A DNA stretch of 64,000 nucleotides from assembly GCF_000156235.1 (NCBI RefSeq), contig NZ_DS996811.1, positions 124,001 through 188,000 on the forward strand, given 5' to 3'. Below the pieces are notes generated by a model, which worked only from the letters and a program-made list of their open reading frames with translations, was not told where the DNA came from and did no database searches. This stretch comes from Pseudovibrio sp000156235. GTDB taxonomy: Bacteria; Pseudomonadota; Alphaproteobacteria; Rhizobiales; Stappiaceae. The position numbers and the translations under genes are program-made. Positions 1 to 8,872 of the stretch are shown in pieces. Position 1 is the stretch's first letter, and each line of letters begins with the position of its first letter.

Positions 1-157
1 TCTCAGCTATTGTTGTGATATCTGTTTTGAAGTCTTGAAGCCATTCAGACAGACTCGCAACAACCCTATCTTCATCATGGCAAATCAGCGCCTGGATGTT
101 TCGTTTGAACCAGTTATCTGCTTCACCTTCAAGGAAGGCTTGTTTGTTGAGCGACAT
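1..157 (-). CDS. SAM-dependent methyltransferase-like protein, N-terminal part only
   Basis: Only the first 52 codons lie in the window; the gene continues past its left edge. The start is the ATG complementary to 155-157, with a GGAGG ribosome binding site about five bases upstream. The protein begins MSLNKQAFLEGEADNWFKRN. The 'F..GEADNWF.RN' pattern is what I remember from the N-termini of class I methyltransferases in surface-polysaccharide and pseudaminic-acid loci; the SAM-binding motif itself is outside the window. It reads in the same direction as pseG and the glycosyltransferase upstream, so a role in surface glycan modification is plausible but inferred. Confidence 0.6.
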   Translation of the reverse strand, partial: MSLNKQAFLEGEADNWFKRNIQALICHDEDRVVASLSEWLQDFKTDITTIAE

Positions 158-298
158 CCCGCCTCCAACCCTACGTAATCAATAAATACATAATATGTAA
201 TATTTCACATGCGTAAAATTTATGCAGGGTAACTTTAGGAGATGTCAAATGCAATTTTATGAAATGTTTGTTACCAGACCAATCCTTCCACTTTTGCT

Positions 299-1378
299 CT
301 ATTGAGCTTGGCACACCACTAGTTTTGATACACTTTCAGTTCCGTAACCGTCTACTAGGTTCGCTGCAACATCACTGGATTTTTGAAGATTCTCAGTTCT
401 ACTCAAATAGTGAAATGCTGCTGTAAACTCAGAGACATCAAGTTTTGATACTAGCTTAGCGACACCCATTTCATCTATTATTCTGGATAGTGTTTCCTGA
501 TTATCAGCAAGGCTGAAGATGATGCTAGGAACTCCCAGACAAGCTCGTTCCCAAGATGTGCTGCCTGCTGCGCCGATGCAAAGGTCAGCAGCACTCATGA
601 GTTCGGCCATATTCTCTACATTTTGAAGAACGGTAACATCAAGAGTTATAGCCTGTTTCTTCACCGCGTCAGCATGTACAGCGCTTGCACCCAACACAAC
701 AGTCACGTTGAGTTTTGAAAACTCTGGCAATGCGTATAAGCAATCCAACAACCAGCCTGAAACATTGTCTTTATCAGCGCCACCCATGGTGATGAGGATA
801 TTTTTCAACTCAGGATTTTTTCTGCGCGCAAGGCTAGCTGGTCGTGCGGTGGCAAACTCAGGACGGAGAAGTGCAAACCTTGGGCCTGTCAGTATCCTGC
901 AGGTCTCTGGTACTAACTGTTTATAGGTTTCTTGCTCTCGGCCTACATTTTGATCAAGCAAAACATCAGCAACATGAGCCCGATCAAAAAGATCATCAAT
1001 TACAAGCAGTTTACAGGCTTCAGGCAGTACCTGCTGTTCCCAGCGGGCATCAAGTGCATAGTGATCTAACACAATCCAGTCTGGTTGAAACTGATTGGTT
1101 ACACGTTGCGTATCGACGGCATCGACCTCCCACGCGGTTCCCAACCAGGAAGCGTGAGATACATCATCCTGTCTTTGTTGAAAGGGTACTCCAACAGGCA
1201 AATGAGTAAGAGAATGGCCTTTTTTCTCAACCAACTCTGCAAGTGATTGAGGGATAAACCGGCAGATGAAATGGCATCTGGCACCTTCATTTTGAAGTGC
1301 ATCAGCTAGAGTAAGGCATCTCATGATGTGCCCGGTTCCAATCTCAGCAGATGCATCTGCTCTGAATGCGACCCTCAT
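299..1378 (-). CDS. pseG: PseG, UDP-2,4-diacetamido-2,4,6-trideoxy-beta-L-altropyranose hydrolase
   Basis: This 359-residue protein matches PseG, the nucleotide-sugar hydrolase that removes UDP from 6-deoxy-AltdiNAc before NeuB-type condensation to pseudaminic acid. Visible signs are the N-terminal FRADAS.EIGTGH.MRC block (residues 6-21), which contains His17, the equivalent of the catalytic His of Campylobacter PseG, and the GT-B style C-terminal GAAGSTSWERACLGVPS segment near residue 270 that contacts UDP. The length is normal for the family. It lies 13 bases downstream of a glycosyltransferase and about 140 bases before a methyltransferase-like gene, all on the minus strand. The product is expected in the cytoplasm and would feed nonulosonic acid into flagellin or surface polysaccharide. 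The other pse genes are not in the window. Confidence 0.88.
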   Translation of the reverse strand: MRVAFRADASAEIGTGHIMRCLTLADALQNEGARCHFICRFIPQSLAELVEKKGHSLTHLPVGVPFQQRQDDVSHASWLGTAWEVDAVDTQRVTNQFQPDWIVLDHYALDARWEQQVLPEACKLLVIDDLFDRAHVADVLLDQNVGREQETYKQLVPETCRILTGPRFALLRPEFATARPASLARRKNPELKNILITMGGADKDNVSGWLLDCLYALPEFSKLNVTVVLGASAVHADAVKKQAITLDVTVLQNVENMAELMSAADLCIGAAGSTSWERACLGVPSIIFSLADNQETLSRIIDEMGVAKLVSKLDVSEFTAAFHYLSRTENLQKSSDVAANLVDGYGTESVSKLVVCQAQ

Positions 1379-1391
1379 CCTACTTTATCCT

Positions 1392-2183
1392 TCACACATC
1401 ATAACCATATTTTCTGAGTATCCGATGCCAGCGTTTTCGGATGGAGCGTTTTAGGCGGGAGGTGATGGTGTTGGCGCGTTTGGGCTGGTAGGGGTCGTCC
1501 ACATGAGCACCACCGCCAATGTGATGGCAGGCACCAGGGTCCAGAAATGCAACCATCCAGCCATCCTTTTTCATGATCATGGAAATGCGTTCTTCTGTGC
1601 CATATTGCTCATAAGGGCCATAGGTGTCCCACAACTCCTTGCGCACCAGACCTGGGTTGAAGGAAAAGCTCAGCCATTCCGGGTGAATGTCCACTGGCAT
1701 CACTGCGTATTTGACACCGTCCACTTCCTTGCGGATGCAGTTGTCCTGAAACCTTTGCTGCAAATCGGAGAGTTTGCGCACACAAACAACGCTGACTTTG
1801 GGTTCAGCTGCCATTACCGCCTTACACGCTGCAATGGTGCTGCCAGCTTCAAACAGCCAGTCATCCTCACCATGGAAGATAAAAGGTGTGCTCACATGCG
1901 CGTACATCTTGTCGATGGACTTCATCTGTCCGAGCTGTGGCTGGTTCAGCAGAACTTCGGTATCCGGATAGTTCTCAGCAACCCAGCTTTGAATTTCTGC
2001 GGTGTTGGCATCATCAATAATGATGGATTTTGCAAACTCTGACTGATGGTCCGGCAGGAAGCTGTCCAGCGTGCGCGAGAGAAGATCAAGCCGGCCACAA
2101 CTGGTGATGCAGGACGTGACATCCTTCTCGGCGCCTGCCGCGTTATTTGCTTGTTTCAAGTCCTGTTTCCTTTTTTGCCGCAC
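1392..2183 (-). CDS. glycosyltransferase family 2-like protein
   Basis: This 263-residue protein has a GT-A fold signature: an N-terminal 'VTSCITSCGRLDLLSRTL' strand/helix (residues 22-39), a DDAN motif near 58 and an acidic HGEDDW block at 104-109 that fits the metal/nucleotide-binding DxD position. A conserved GHHIGGG-like stretch lies near the C-terminus, which is basic and rich in R/K. It probably transfers a sugar during surface polysaccharide or glycoprotein synthesis. pseG starts 13 bases after its stop, so the two are likely cotranscribed. A divergent glycosyltransferase starts about 70 bases upstream, so promoters for both should lie between 2184 and 2267. Donor and acceptor are unknown. 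Confidence 0.7.
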   Translation of the reverse strand: MRQKRKQDLKQANNAAGAEKDVTSCITSCGRLDLLSRTLDSFLPDHQSEFAKSIIIDDANTAEIQSWVAENYPDTEVLLNQPQLGQMKSIDKMYAHVSTPFIFHGEDDWLFEAGSTIAACKAVMAAEPKVSVVCVRKLSDLQQRFQDNCIRKEVDGVKYAVMPVDIHPEWLSFSFNPGLVRKELWDTYGPYEQYGTEERISMIMKKDGWMVAFLDPGACHHIGGGAHVDDPYQPKRANTITSRLKRSIRKRWHRILRKYGYDV

Positions 2184-2267
2184 TCATACCATATGCAGCA
2201 GGCTTGATTAAATCCACGTGACCCCTTAATTACAGCTCAAGCGTAACTGGTAAATATGGCCCCGCAA

Positions 2268-3040
2268 ATGTCACAGCAATTGCCACCGATTTCTATCTAA
2301 TCCGCAGCTTCAATGAAGCTGATCGTATTGGAAGAACACTGGAAAGTGTCAAAGAGCTTGGGCAGGAAATCATTGTGATTGATTCCGGCTCCACCGATGA
2401 CACCGTAGCCATTGCAAAATCTCATGGAGCCAAGGTGGTTTACAACCCATGGAAAGGGTTTGGCCCGCAGCGCAGCTTTGGAGAAACCCAGTGCGCCTTT
2501 GACTGGGTGTTTTACATTGACGCCGATGAGGTCGTGACCCCGGAACTCAGACAAGAACTGACACAGATGTTTGCTGCTGGCGAACCGGATTGCGCTTGCT
2601 ATCTTGTGCGCAACACCATGGTGTTGCCGGGAGATCAGAAACCGCGGCTTTTTGCCGATTTCCGCAAGGTACCCCGGCTTTACAATCTCAAGCATGCCCG
2701 CATCAAGCTGGACCCGTCCTATGACCGTATGCAGCTGGATGACGGTTACAAGATGGGCATCCTGCGTAATCGCCAGTACCACTACTCGTTCCGCACCTGG
2801 GCCCATGCGCTGAGCAAACTGAACTACACTTCTGAGCTGGCGGCTGAGACCCAGAAGCAGAAGCCGGCCTGGTTGCTGCGCCTGCGGCTGGTGACCGAGC
2901 TGCCGGTGGAAATGTTCAAGTACCTGTTCGTGCGCCGCTTCATCTTTGCCGGATGGAAGGGCTTTGCCTTCGCCGCAACCCAATCCTTCTCCCGCTTCTC
3001 ACGCATCCTGAAAATGCTCGAAAAGCAGCAGAGCACCTAA
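2268..3040 (+). CDS. LPS-core-type glycosyltransferase family 2 (WaaE/LgtF-like) with apparent N-terminal frameshift
   Basis: The bulk reads as a family 2 glycosyltransferase of the WaaE/LgtF type: FYLIRSFNEADRIGRTLESV, then VIDSGSTDDT, a YIDADE metal-binding motif and the Y..SFRTWAHALSKL-like C-terminal region typical of LPS-core enzymes. In the main frame there is no ATG, GTG or TTG before the GTG at 2375, which would remove the first conserved strand. An ATG at 2268 (or 2256) opens another frame, MSQQLPPISI, that stops at 2298 exactly where the conserved sequence begins in the -1 frame. A one-base deletion near 2291-2300, or a sequencing error, would explain this. If real, the protein is truncated at the GTG and probably inactive, or it starts at a rare codon. 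Confidence 0.68.
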
Positions 3041-3080
3041 ATTCATTTATATTTTCATGCCATTAGATTGGATTTAATGC

Positions 3081-4022
3081 TTGTCTAAGCCCCAAACACT
3101 CGTAATCGCGGTTTGCACAAGAGCACGCCAAAACATGCTTCTTGACTGTATGGGGTCAATCAGACAGCTGACTCCACATCCACTCTTCGATGTATCAGTT
3201 GTTATTTGCGATAATAATAGCGAGCCGATGCCAACGGAAGACTTGGATGCAGCGAAAGCTGCCGCCGGGCAGCCTGTAACTTACGTCCATGAAGCAAAAG
3301 CCGGAATACCGCTAGCTCGAAATGCCGCTCTCCAGACTGCGCGCCAACAGAATCCTGAGTGGATTGCATTTATCGATGATGATGAGATTTTGGACCCGAT
3401 CTGGTTAGCCGAAATGGCACAAGCGATAAGCACCTGGCCTGCTGAGATTTACCACGGCTGGACACAATCGACACCAGCAGATCCAAATGGTCCTTGGTCC
3501 TTCCACCAGCCCAGAAACAAGCGCCCCGCTGGTACAACTATGGATACCGCAGGAACGGACAATGTTCTGTTCTCAACCAAGGCTGTTGAAGGCCTGATGT
3601 TCGATGAGGCTTTGCGCTTCAGCGGCGGAGAAGATCTCGATTTTTTTTACCGGGCAACAGACCGAAACGCGAAAATCATCTGGGTGCCAACCGCAATTGC
3701 CCGGGAGGTTACTCCCCTTTCACGCCTGACCTTCCAGTATCAGGTTCGTAGAGCATATTCCGTAGCCAGCGTGCAAGCGTACTTATCGCGCAAAAGGTTA
3801 GGCGCTCAAAAGGCCATTCAAAAGTCGCTTCCCAAAGCGATCGGCCGTTTCTTCGGCGGCATTGCTGGTGGCATTGGATCTGGCTTCCTTTTCCTGATTA
3901 ACCAGAAGAAAGGACGGAAACTGTTGCTCTCTTCAGCAAAGAAAATTGCATCTGCGATTGGACTTGTGCGCGGCACGAATATGAATCTGGGGCAGATCTA
4001 TCAGAAGATTGATGGCTCCTAG
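3081..4022 (+). CDS. glycosyltransferase family 2 protein
   Basis: This 313-residue protein opens with an 'VIAVCTRARQNMLLDCM' strand-helix, has a CDNNS motif near residue 44, 'EAKAGIPLARNAAL' near 71-84, a DDDE acidic cluster at 99-102 (DxD equivalent) and GGEDLDFFYR near 182, which is the ED motif of GT-A inverting enzymes. The start is a TTG at 3081, because a stop precedes it in frame. A hydrophobic Gly-rich stretch around residues 255-275 and a basic C-terminus suggest membrane association. It follows the previous glycosyltransferase by 40 bases on the same strand, so the two probably act in the same surface glycan pathway. Sugar specificity cannot be read from the sequence. Confidence 0.75.
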   Translation: MSKPQTLVIAVCTRARQNMLLDCMGSIRQLTPHPLFDVSVVICDNNSEPMPTEDLDAAKAAAGQPVTYVHEAKAGIPLARNAALQTARQQNPEWIAFIDDDEILDPIWLAEMAQAISTWPAEIYHGWTQSTPADPNGPWSFHQPRNKRPAGTTMDTAGTDNVLFSTKAVEGLMFDEALRFSGGEDLDFFYRATDRNAKIIWVPTAIAREVTPLSRLTFQYQVRRAYSVASVQAYLSRKRLGAQKAIQKSLPKAIGRFFGGIAGGIGSGFLFLINQKKGRKLLLSSAKKIASAIGLVRGTNMNLGQIYQKIDGS

Positions 4023-4231
4023 AGTACTCGCTTCAAGCATAGAGAAGCGTGAGCTAAGTGCTCTTGGAGAGTATTTCACTGAAGCCAAAATTTCGCTCGC
4101 CTAATATTGAGGGAATTTCCGTAATTGGTGTGCTGTAGGGGACTTCCCTGAGGTTGGTGTTGTGTTATACAGCGTTCAATCCTTTAGCCGACGCCCGAGG
4201 AGCAAACTTAGTTTTCTTCGGGTAGTTAAAG

Positions 4232-4747
4232 ATGTCGCCGACCTTAGCTTCGATCTTTATGAACGAGCGCCGCTCGTTGATTGGCAGTATTTTGCGGATT
4301 GTGAAGGATCCCGGCATTGCTGAAGATCTTTCTCAGGAAGCCTATCTCCGGGCGCAAAGAACTTCAGAATCTCAGCAGATCAGCCATGTTGAAGGCTTTT
4401 TGCATCAGACTGCCCGAAATCTTGCATTAGACCATCTGCGCCGAAGCAAAACACGCCAAACCTATGAGATGGACAGCGGTACGCCAGAAGCTTTGGATAG
4501 CTTTCCTGCAGACGTCTACTCCCTGGAAAATGCTCTGATAGAACGTGAGCGATTTCGGGAGTTCCGCAGCGCGCTTTCCTGTCTTCCTTCACGGGCACAA
4601 ACGGTCATCGTTTTAAGCCGTATCGAAGAATGGCCAAATCACAGAATTGCCAAGCATTTAGATGTGTCTGAGCGAACCGTGTTCAACGATCTGAAGTTGG
4701 CTATGGCTCATTGCCGGGATGCACTCCATCGGCTTGAGCAGAAATAA
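4232..4747 (+). CDS. FecI-type ECF RNA polymerase sigma factor
   Basis: This 171-residue protein has the two-domain ECF layout. Region 2 (about residues 10-75) contains 'DPGIAEDLSQEAYLRA' and 'VEGFLHQTARNLALDHLRR'. Region 4 (about 110-165) contains 'LPSRAQTVIVLSRIEEW' and the helix-turn-helix 'IAKHLDVSERTVFNDL'. It stands 45 bases before a FecR-like gene, which is followed by a TonB-dependent transducer. That order is the classic iron-starvation/cell-surface signalling arrangement, in which the sigma factor is freed by FecR after ligand binding outside and then transcribes the receptor gene. The 209 bases upstream hold no gene; I did not find a convincing Fur site there. Confidence 0.86.
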   Translation: MSPTLASIFMNERRSLIGSILRIVKDPGIAEDLSQEAYLRAQRTSESQQISHVEGFLHQTARNLALDHLRRSKTRQTYEMDSGTPEALDSFPADVYSLENALIERERFREFRSALSCLPSRAQTVIVLSRIEEWPNHRIAKHLDVSERTVFNDLKLAMAHCRDALHRLEQK

Positions 4748-4792
4748 AATCCTTACCGAACCCAAAACAATAATTATTTCAAGCTGTTTCTA

Positions 4793-5794
4793 ATGAGCTC
4801 ATTTCAAGACAACATTGCCAAAGACGACCAGGAAGCCAGAATTTTCAGTCACCCTGACCCCATTGCTGATGAAGCACTGAATTGGTTCCTAAAGCTTCAA
4901 GAAGATACCTCTGATGAGCAACGGAAACAGTTCTCAGCATGGTTCAACACCAGTGAGCAGCATCAACAAGAGTTCGCCAGACTGGAAGAGATCTGGGGAG
5001 CATCAGCCTTTAGGAAGGCGGTGGGGGAGTTGAAGACTGTTTCAGCTCATCCTCCAGCGACTAAAACCCATCCGCAGAAGACTTTCCGAAAGCTGACTGG
5101 AGTAGCAGCCGCTTTCGCTTTAATGATCGGAGCGACACAATTTTCTGATTGGTGGATCTATTTGCAGGCTGATTACACGACTCAATCTGCAGAAATGCGG
5201 CAGATTTCTCTACCGGATGGCTCTTCTATGCTCATGAACAGCGAAACGGCTGTTGCGCTGGATTTTGAAGGATCGCAGCGCCACGTTCACATTCTTCGCG
5301 GAGAAGCCTATTTTGATGTCTTGCATGATGCTCAAAGACCGTTTCAGGTCACCGGTGGTTTTGGAGAAGTAACAGTTCTCGGCACCGCCTTTTCGGTGCT
5401 GGCAAGCAGGACTGAAGACCGAGTGGTGTTGGAGAGGGGACGTGTGGAACTCACCCGGGCAAATGATGCTGAGACAGCCAGAGAGCTGAAGCCGGGGGAG
5501 CTGAGCCGCATCTCCAAAATTGGGATTGAAGAGAGCAAAAAGATTAATCCAGCTGAAGTTCTTGCCTGGCGGGAGGGGCGGCTGGTGCTTGAGGATGTGC
5601 CCCTTTCAAAGGCAGTTGAAGAAATTGAACGTTACTATAGCAGCTCCATTTTCATCACCTCGTCTGCTCTTCGCGACATACGGGTAAGTGGTTACTTTAA
5701 AACAGATAATTTGATTGAAGCCATTGAGACACTCGCCCTCGCGACAGGGGCCGATCTCTATCAGTTGCCTACTGGAATCTATTTTATGAATTAA
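4793..5794 (+). CDS. FecR-type transmembrane sigma factor regulator
   Basis: This 333-residue protein begins with a cytoplasmic DUF4880-like segment (residues about 25-70, DEALNWFLKLQ... and QFSAWFNTSEQHQQEFARLE). A single membrane segment follows at about 101-119 (VAAAFALMIGATQF). The periplasmic FecR domain spans about 140-235 (ISLPDGSSMLMNSETAV, then 'HILRGEAYFDV' and 'VTVLGTAFSV'), and a C-terminal STN-like tail carries 'VPLSKAVEEIERYY'. Known FecR proteins relay the TonB-dependent transducer signal to their sigma factor. It sits between the sigma gene and the receptor, the usual order. The length and domain order are normal. Confidence 0.86.
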   Translation: MSSFQDNIAKDDQEARIFSHPDPIADEALNWFLKLQEDTSDEQRKQFSAWFNTSEQHQQEFARLEEIWGASAFRKAVGELKTVSAHPPATKTHPQKTFRKLTGVAAAFALMIGATQFSDWWIYLQADYTTQSAEMRQISLPDGSSMLMNSETAVALDFEGSQRHVHILRGEAYFDVLHDAQRPFQVTGGFGEVTVLGTAFSVLASRTEDRVVLERGRVELTRANDAETARELKPGELSRISKIGIEESKKINPAEVLAWREGRLVLEDVPLSKAVEEIERYYSSSIFITSSALRDIRVSGYFKTDNLIEAIETLALATGADLYQLPTGIYFMN

Positions 5795-5902
5795 ATACTC
5801 AACTTTTTTTTGCCGGATTGGAATGTTTCAAACGTCGTTCTTTTTAGATGGCGATATTTGAAGCATCGCTGAGTGAACTGCACGGCAAAAAGTTGGGACA
5901 AT

Positions 5903-8815
5903 ATGCACTTGCTCGCTGATATTCTGGGAAAGAAAAATACCCAGAGATTAAACGGAAACTCTGTTTCACATCTTCTGGTTACAGCTCTTTTGGGTTGCTC
6001 TGCGCTTACGACGGGTTCAGTCGTTTTCAACCAACATGTTGCGGTAATCGCTCAAGAACAGTCTGTTTCATTTTCGATCAGCGCACAGCCGCTTTCCTCA
6101 GCGATCAGAGAGTTCATCGCAACGACCGGCTGGCAGATCAGTTACTCCAGTGATGCGGTTGCTGGCAAACGTTCTTCTGGCGTCTCTGGAAACATGTCAC
6201 CAGAAGCTGCTCTGAGAAAGCTCATTAGTGGAACCGGCTTACAGCTTCGCAAGCGCTCATCCACCTCCGTCGCACTGCTCCCTTTCGGAAGCAAAGCAGA
6301 TGCCTCAGCTGACAGCGAGTTACTGGATGAGGTTGTCGTTTATGCCAACACCAATCCTTCCAATACAGAGAGCTTATTCGGTGACGGAGACCCTCGCGCC
6401 ATCGGCAAAACAACAATCAGTCGCAGCCTTATTGAAACCGGAGGAGATGCAGGCGGCGATATCAACTCCCAGCTCAAGACACTTCCGAATGTTCAGTGGC
6501 AAAATCATACGAGCACTGACGCAGGCGATAATGCGACAAATGAGCAAGATTTACGTCCTGGTCAGTATTCCATTTCGGGTGCTGACGTTAATGAAAATCT
6601 TTTCATCTTAGATGGCATTGGAATTACCAGTCGCGGTGCTGGTTATGACAGCGAGTATAAGCCACTTCAAGATAGAAGCAACATTCAGCATAAAACCTTT
6701 GATGGGCTGCACTCTCAAACAGTTTACGTTCCTGACACAATTGTAGACAGCTTAACTGTTCAAGACAGCAATGTTTCCGCGAGACATGGCGGGTTCCAAG
6801 GCGGTGTCGTAGAAGTCAAAACCATCGAGCCAACTATGGATCGCTGGTCAGGTTTTGCGTCAATCGAGGGCTCCGGAGACTCTCTTGCAAAATTCAACAT
6901 CGCGACAAAAAATGGTGACAATCCTCTGGGTCGTGACCCCTATAAATTTTTACGGCTCAATGGGTCGATCGGACTAAGCGGGCCCATTTCTGAAGGGATT
7001 GCATTTCTTTCCAGTATCTCAAATAACTATTCGCATACATCTCGCAAACGAGCACCGCAGTTTGTGGACCAGAAAGAAGTAGAGACGGCAACTCATGCGG
7101 CAACTTTACTTAACAAGCTAAAGATTGAGCGAGATTGGGGCGTTTTAAGTCTCTCGAACACAACGACCTTTTATAACCAGAACTTCGAGTCCGATAAGAT
7201 CCTGATGGACAATCCTCAGGAGATAATTGGGGACGGGACATCAACCAAACTTCAACTTCAACGTGAATTAGATGATGTTGGCGCCTTCTCCAATATTTCA
7301 TTAGATACTGATGTATTCCTAAATACATCAAAAAAAGGCTCTATACATGATGGAGATGTGTTCTGGTCGGTTTACTCAAGAATTAGATCTGGCGATTTTC
7401 AGGAAGAACTTTCGGATAAATGTATAGACGTAAAGAGTGCGACAAGCAGCCCTTGCAATGAAGGCGGATTTGGAGAGAAGACACAAAGTGAGATTGTAGC
7501 TGGTGGTAAGTTCTCGCTAGAAGCTGATTGGAAGCAGCACAGACTCAGCTTTGGCGGAGGCTACCAACGCATCTTCGCACGCAGAGAGCAAGCAAGAGAT
7601 CTAAATCATTATTCTGCAGTAAAAGATGGTATACATACATGTGTCAGTGATGATGACCCTTTGTGTTACGTAGATGGGGTTTATGCCAATAATCATACCA
7701 CATACTTTGCTTACGAAACTAATGTAGCTTTAACAGAACTAAACCTTTGGGCAGAAGCAGAATTCAACTGGGGAGATGTTCAGATAATCCCAGGTGTTCG
7801 CATTGATCACGAAAGTTACCTACAAAATACAAACCTTGCTCCACGTCTTGCGGGATCCTGGACTGTAAATGACCGATTGACATTCACAGCCGGTTTCAAT
7901 CGATACTACGATGACACGATGCTCGCCTACGCCTTGAAATCCGGACAGCCTGGAAACCTTATTCAGACCAGAAAAATTGAAGATGGGCAGATTTCTAACG
8001 AAGTCGGAGCCGACGGAGGTTGGACTTCAGGTAGACAAATCAAGTATGATTATTCGGCTTATGACCTAAAAACACCATACAATGACGAATACACTGTGGG
8101 AGCAAGTATCACTGATCCATTCCTAAACGGGACGTTCAGAACCAAATATCTGCAGCGTAAAGGACGTGATCGTTTTTCCTTGCGCGCTGACTCGACAAGT
8201 CTAAATAAGATACTTTCCAACGACGGCTCCAGCAAATATGAAAGTATTTCTGTAGAATATGCAAAATCGTGGAGTGAGTTGGACCTTGGCCTACTCAATA
8301 GTGTTGGCTTTAAGGTGAGCGCTTCTTGGGCAAAAAGACATACCACAAACGTAAATTACTTTAGTGAAGCTGTTGAAGATAAATATATATACTACAACGG
8401 CAAATCCTATACAGAAGCAGGATTTGATGGTGTGCGGGGTAATCTTGACATTCCAATTCGAGGTGGATTGAGACTGCAAGCAGGTATGCTTGAGGAGCGT
8501 TTTAATCTTTGGGCGTCTGCTAATTTCACTCTTCCATATGACGGCGTGAAATATGCAGGAAGCTCTGAGACATTCGACGCTGTAGATGGCTCAGGCCCCC
8601 AAAAGCACAAGATTTACGAAGATCACCACTATGACTTTACAACCTATGTAAATGCTGGCGCTTCTTTCCAGCTCGCAAAGACCAAGTATGGTGAAACCGT
8701 TATAACGGCTAAAATAGACAACGTATTTAACGAAGTCGGTCATGCGACAGCCACTGAATCTAACCCCTTCAAAAAGGGCCGTCAGTTCTGGTTGGGGTTG
8801 AAGACGAGCTTCTAA
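5903..8815 (+). CDS. TonB-dependent outer-membrane transducer with N-terminal STN signalling domain
   Basis: This is a very large outer-membrane receptor (970 residues from the ATG at 5903; a GTG at 5873 is an alternative start). A hydrophobic export segment lies at about 24-50. An STN domain follows at about 55-127 (SFSISAQPLSSAIREF... to 'VALLPFGS'), and a TonB-box-like DEVVVYA at 142-148. The plug region includes 'YSISGADVNENLFILDGIG'. A long beta-barrel follows and ends in an aromatic F, as outer-membrane proteins do. The STN domain marks it as a signalling transducer working with the FecR and FecI genes just upstream. Only about eight Cys residues are present, including a C-x-D..C pair in one extracellular loop. 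The substrate is unknown; an iron or copper chelate or heme are possibilities. Confidence 0.85.
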   Translation: MHLLADILGKKNTQRLNGNSVSHLLVTALLGCSALTTGSVVFNQHVAVIAQEQSVSFSISAQPLSSAIREFIATTGWQISYSSDAVAGKRSSGVSGNMSPEAALRKLISGTGLQLRKRSSTSVALLPFGSKADASADSELLDEVVVYANTNPSNTESLFGDGDPRAIGKTTISRSLIETGGDAGGDINSQLKTLPNVQWQNHTSTDAGDNATNEQDLRPGQYSISGADVNENLFILDGIGITSRGAGYDSEYKPLQDRSNIQHKTFDGLHSQTVYVPDTIVDSLTVQDSNVSARHGGFQGGVVEVKTIEPTMDRWSGFASIEGSGDSLAKFNIATKNGDNPLGRDPYKFLRLNGSIGLSGPISEGIAFLSSISNNYSHTSRKRAPQFVDQKEVETATHAATLLNKLKIERDWGVLSLSNTTTFYNQNFESDKILMDNPQEIIGDGTSTKLQLQRELDDVGAFSNISLDTDVFLNTSKKGSIHDGDVFWSVYSRIRSGDFQEELSDKCIDVKSATSSPCNEGGFGEKTQSEIVAGGKFSLEADWKQHRLSFGGGYQRIFARREQARDLNHYSAVKDGIHTCVSDDDPLCYVDGVYANNHTTYFAYETNVALTELNLWAEAEFNWGDVQIIPGVRIDHESYLQNTNLAPRLAGSWTVNDRLTFTAGFNRYYDDTMLAYALKSGQPGNLIQTRKIEDGQISNEVGADGGWTSGRQIKYDYSAYDLKTPYNDEYTVGASITDPFLNGTFRTKYLQRKGRDRFSLRADSTSLNKILSNDGSSKYESISVEYAKSWSELDLGLLNSVGFKVSASWAKRHTTNVNYFSEAVEDKYIYYNGKSYTEAGFDGVRGNLDIPIRGGLRLQAGMLEERFNLWASANFTLPYDGVKYAGSSETFDAVDGSGPQKHKIYEDHHYDFTTYVNAGASFQLAKTKYGETVITAKIDNVFNEVGHATATESNPFKKGRQFWLGLKTSF

Positions 8816-8850
8816 GGGCTGGGGCCGGGGAGCTGGCCCTTTTCTTTTTC
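8814..8850 (+). terminator. probable rho-independent terminator after the TonB-dependent receptor
   Basis: AAGGGCT at 8814-8820 pairs with GGCCCTT at 8835-8841 (one G-T pair) and is followed by TTTCTTTTTC. It overlaps the receptor stop codon and lies just before the di-heme peroxidase gene, so the peroxidase may be expressed by read-through or from its own promoter. Confidence 0.55.
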
Positions 8851-8872
8851 ATGACAATAAAAGCAAAGTAAC

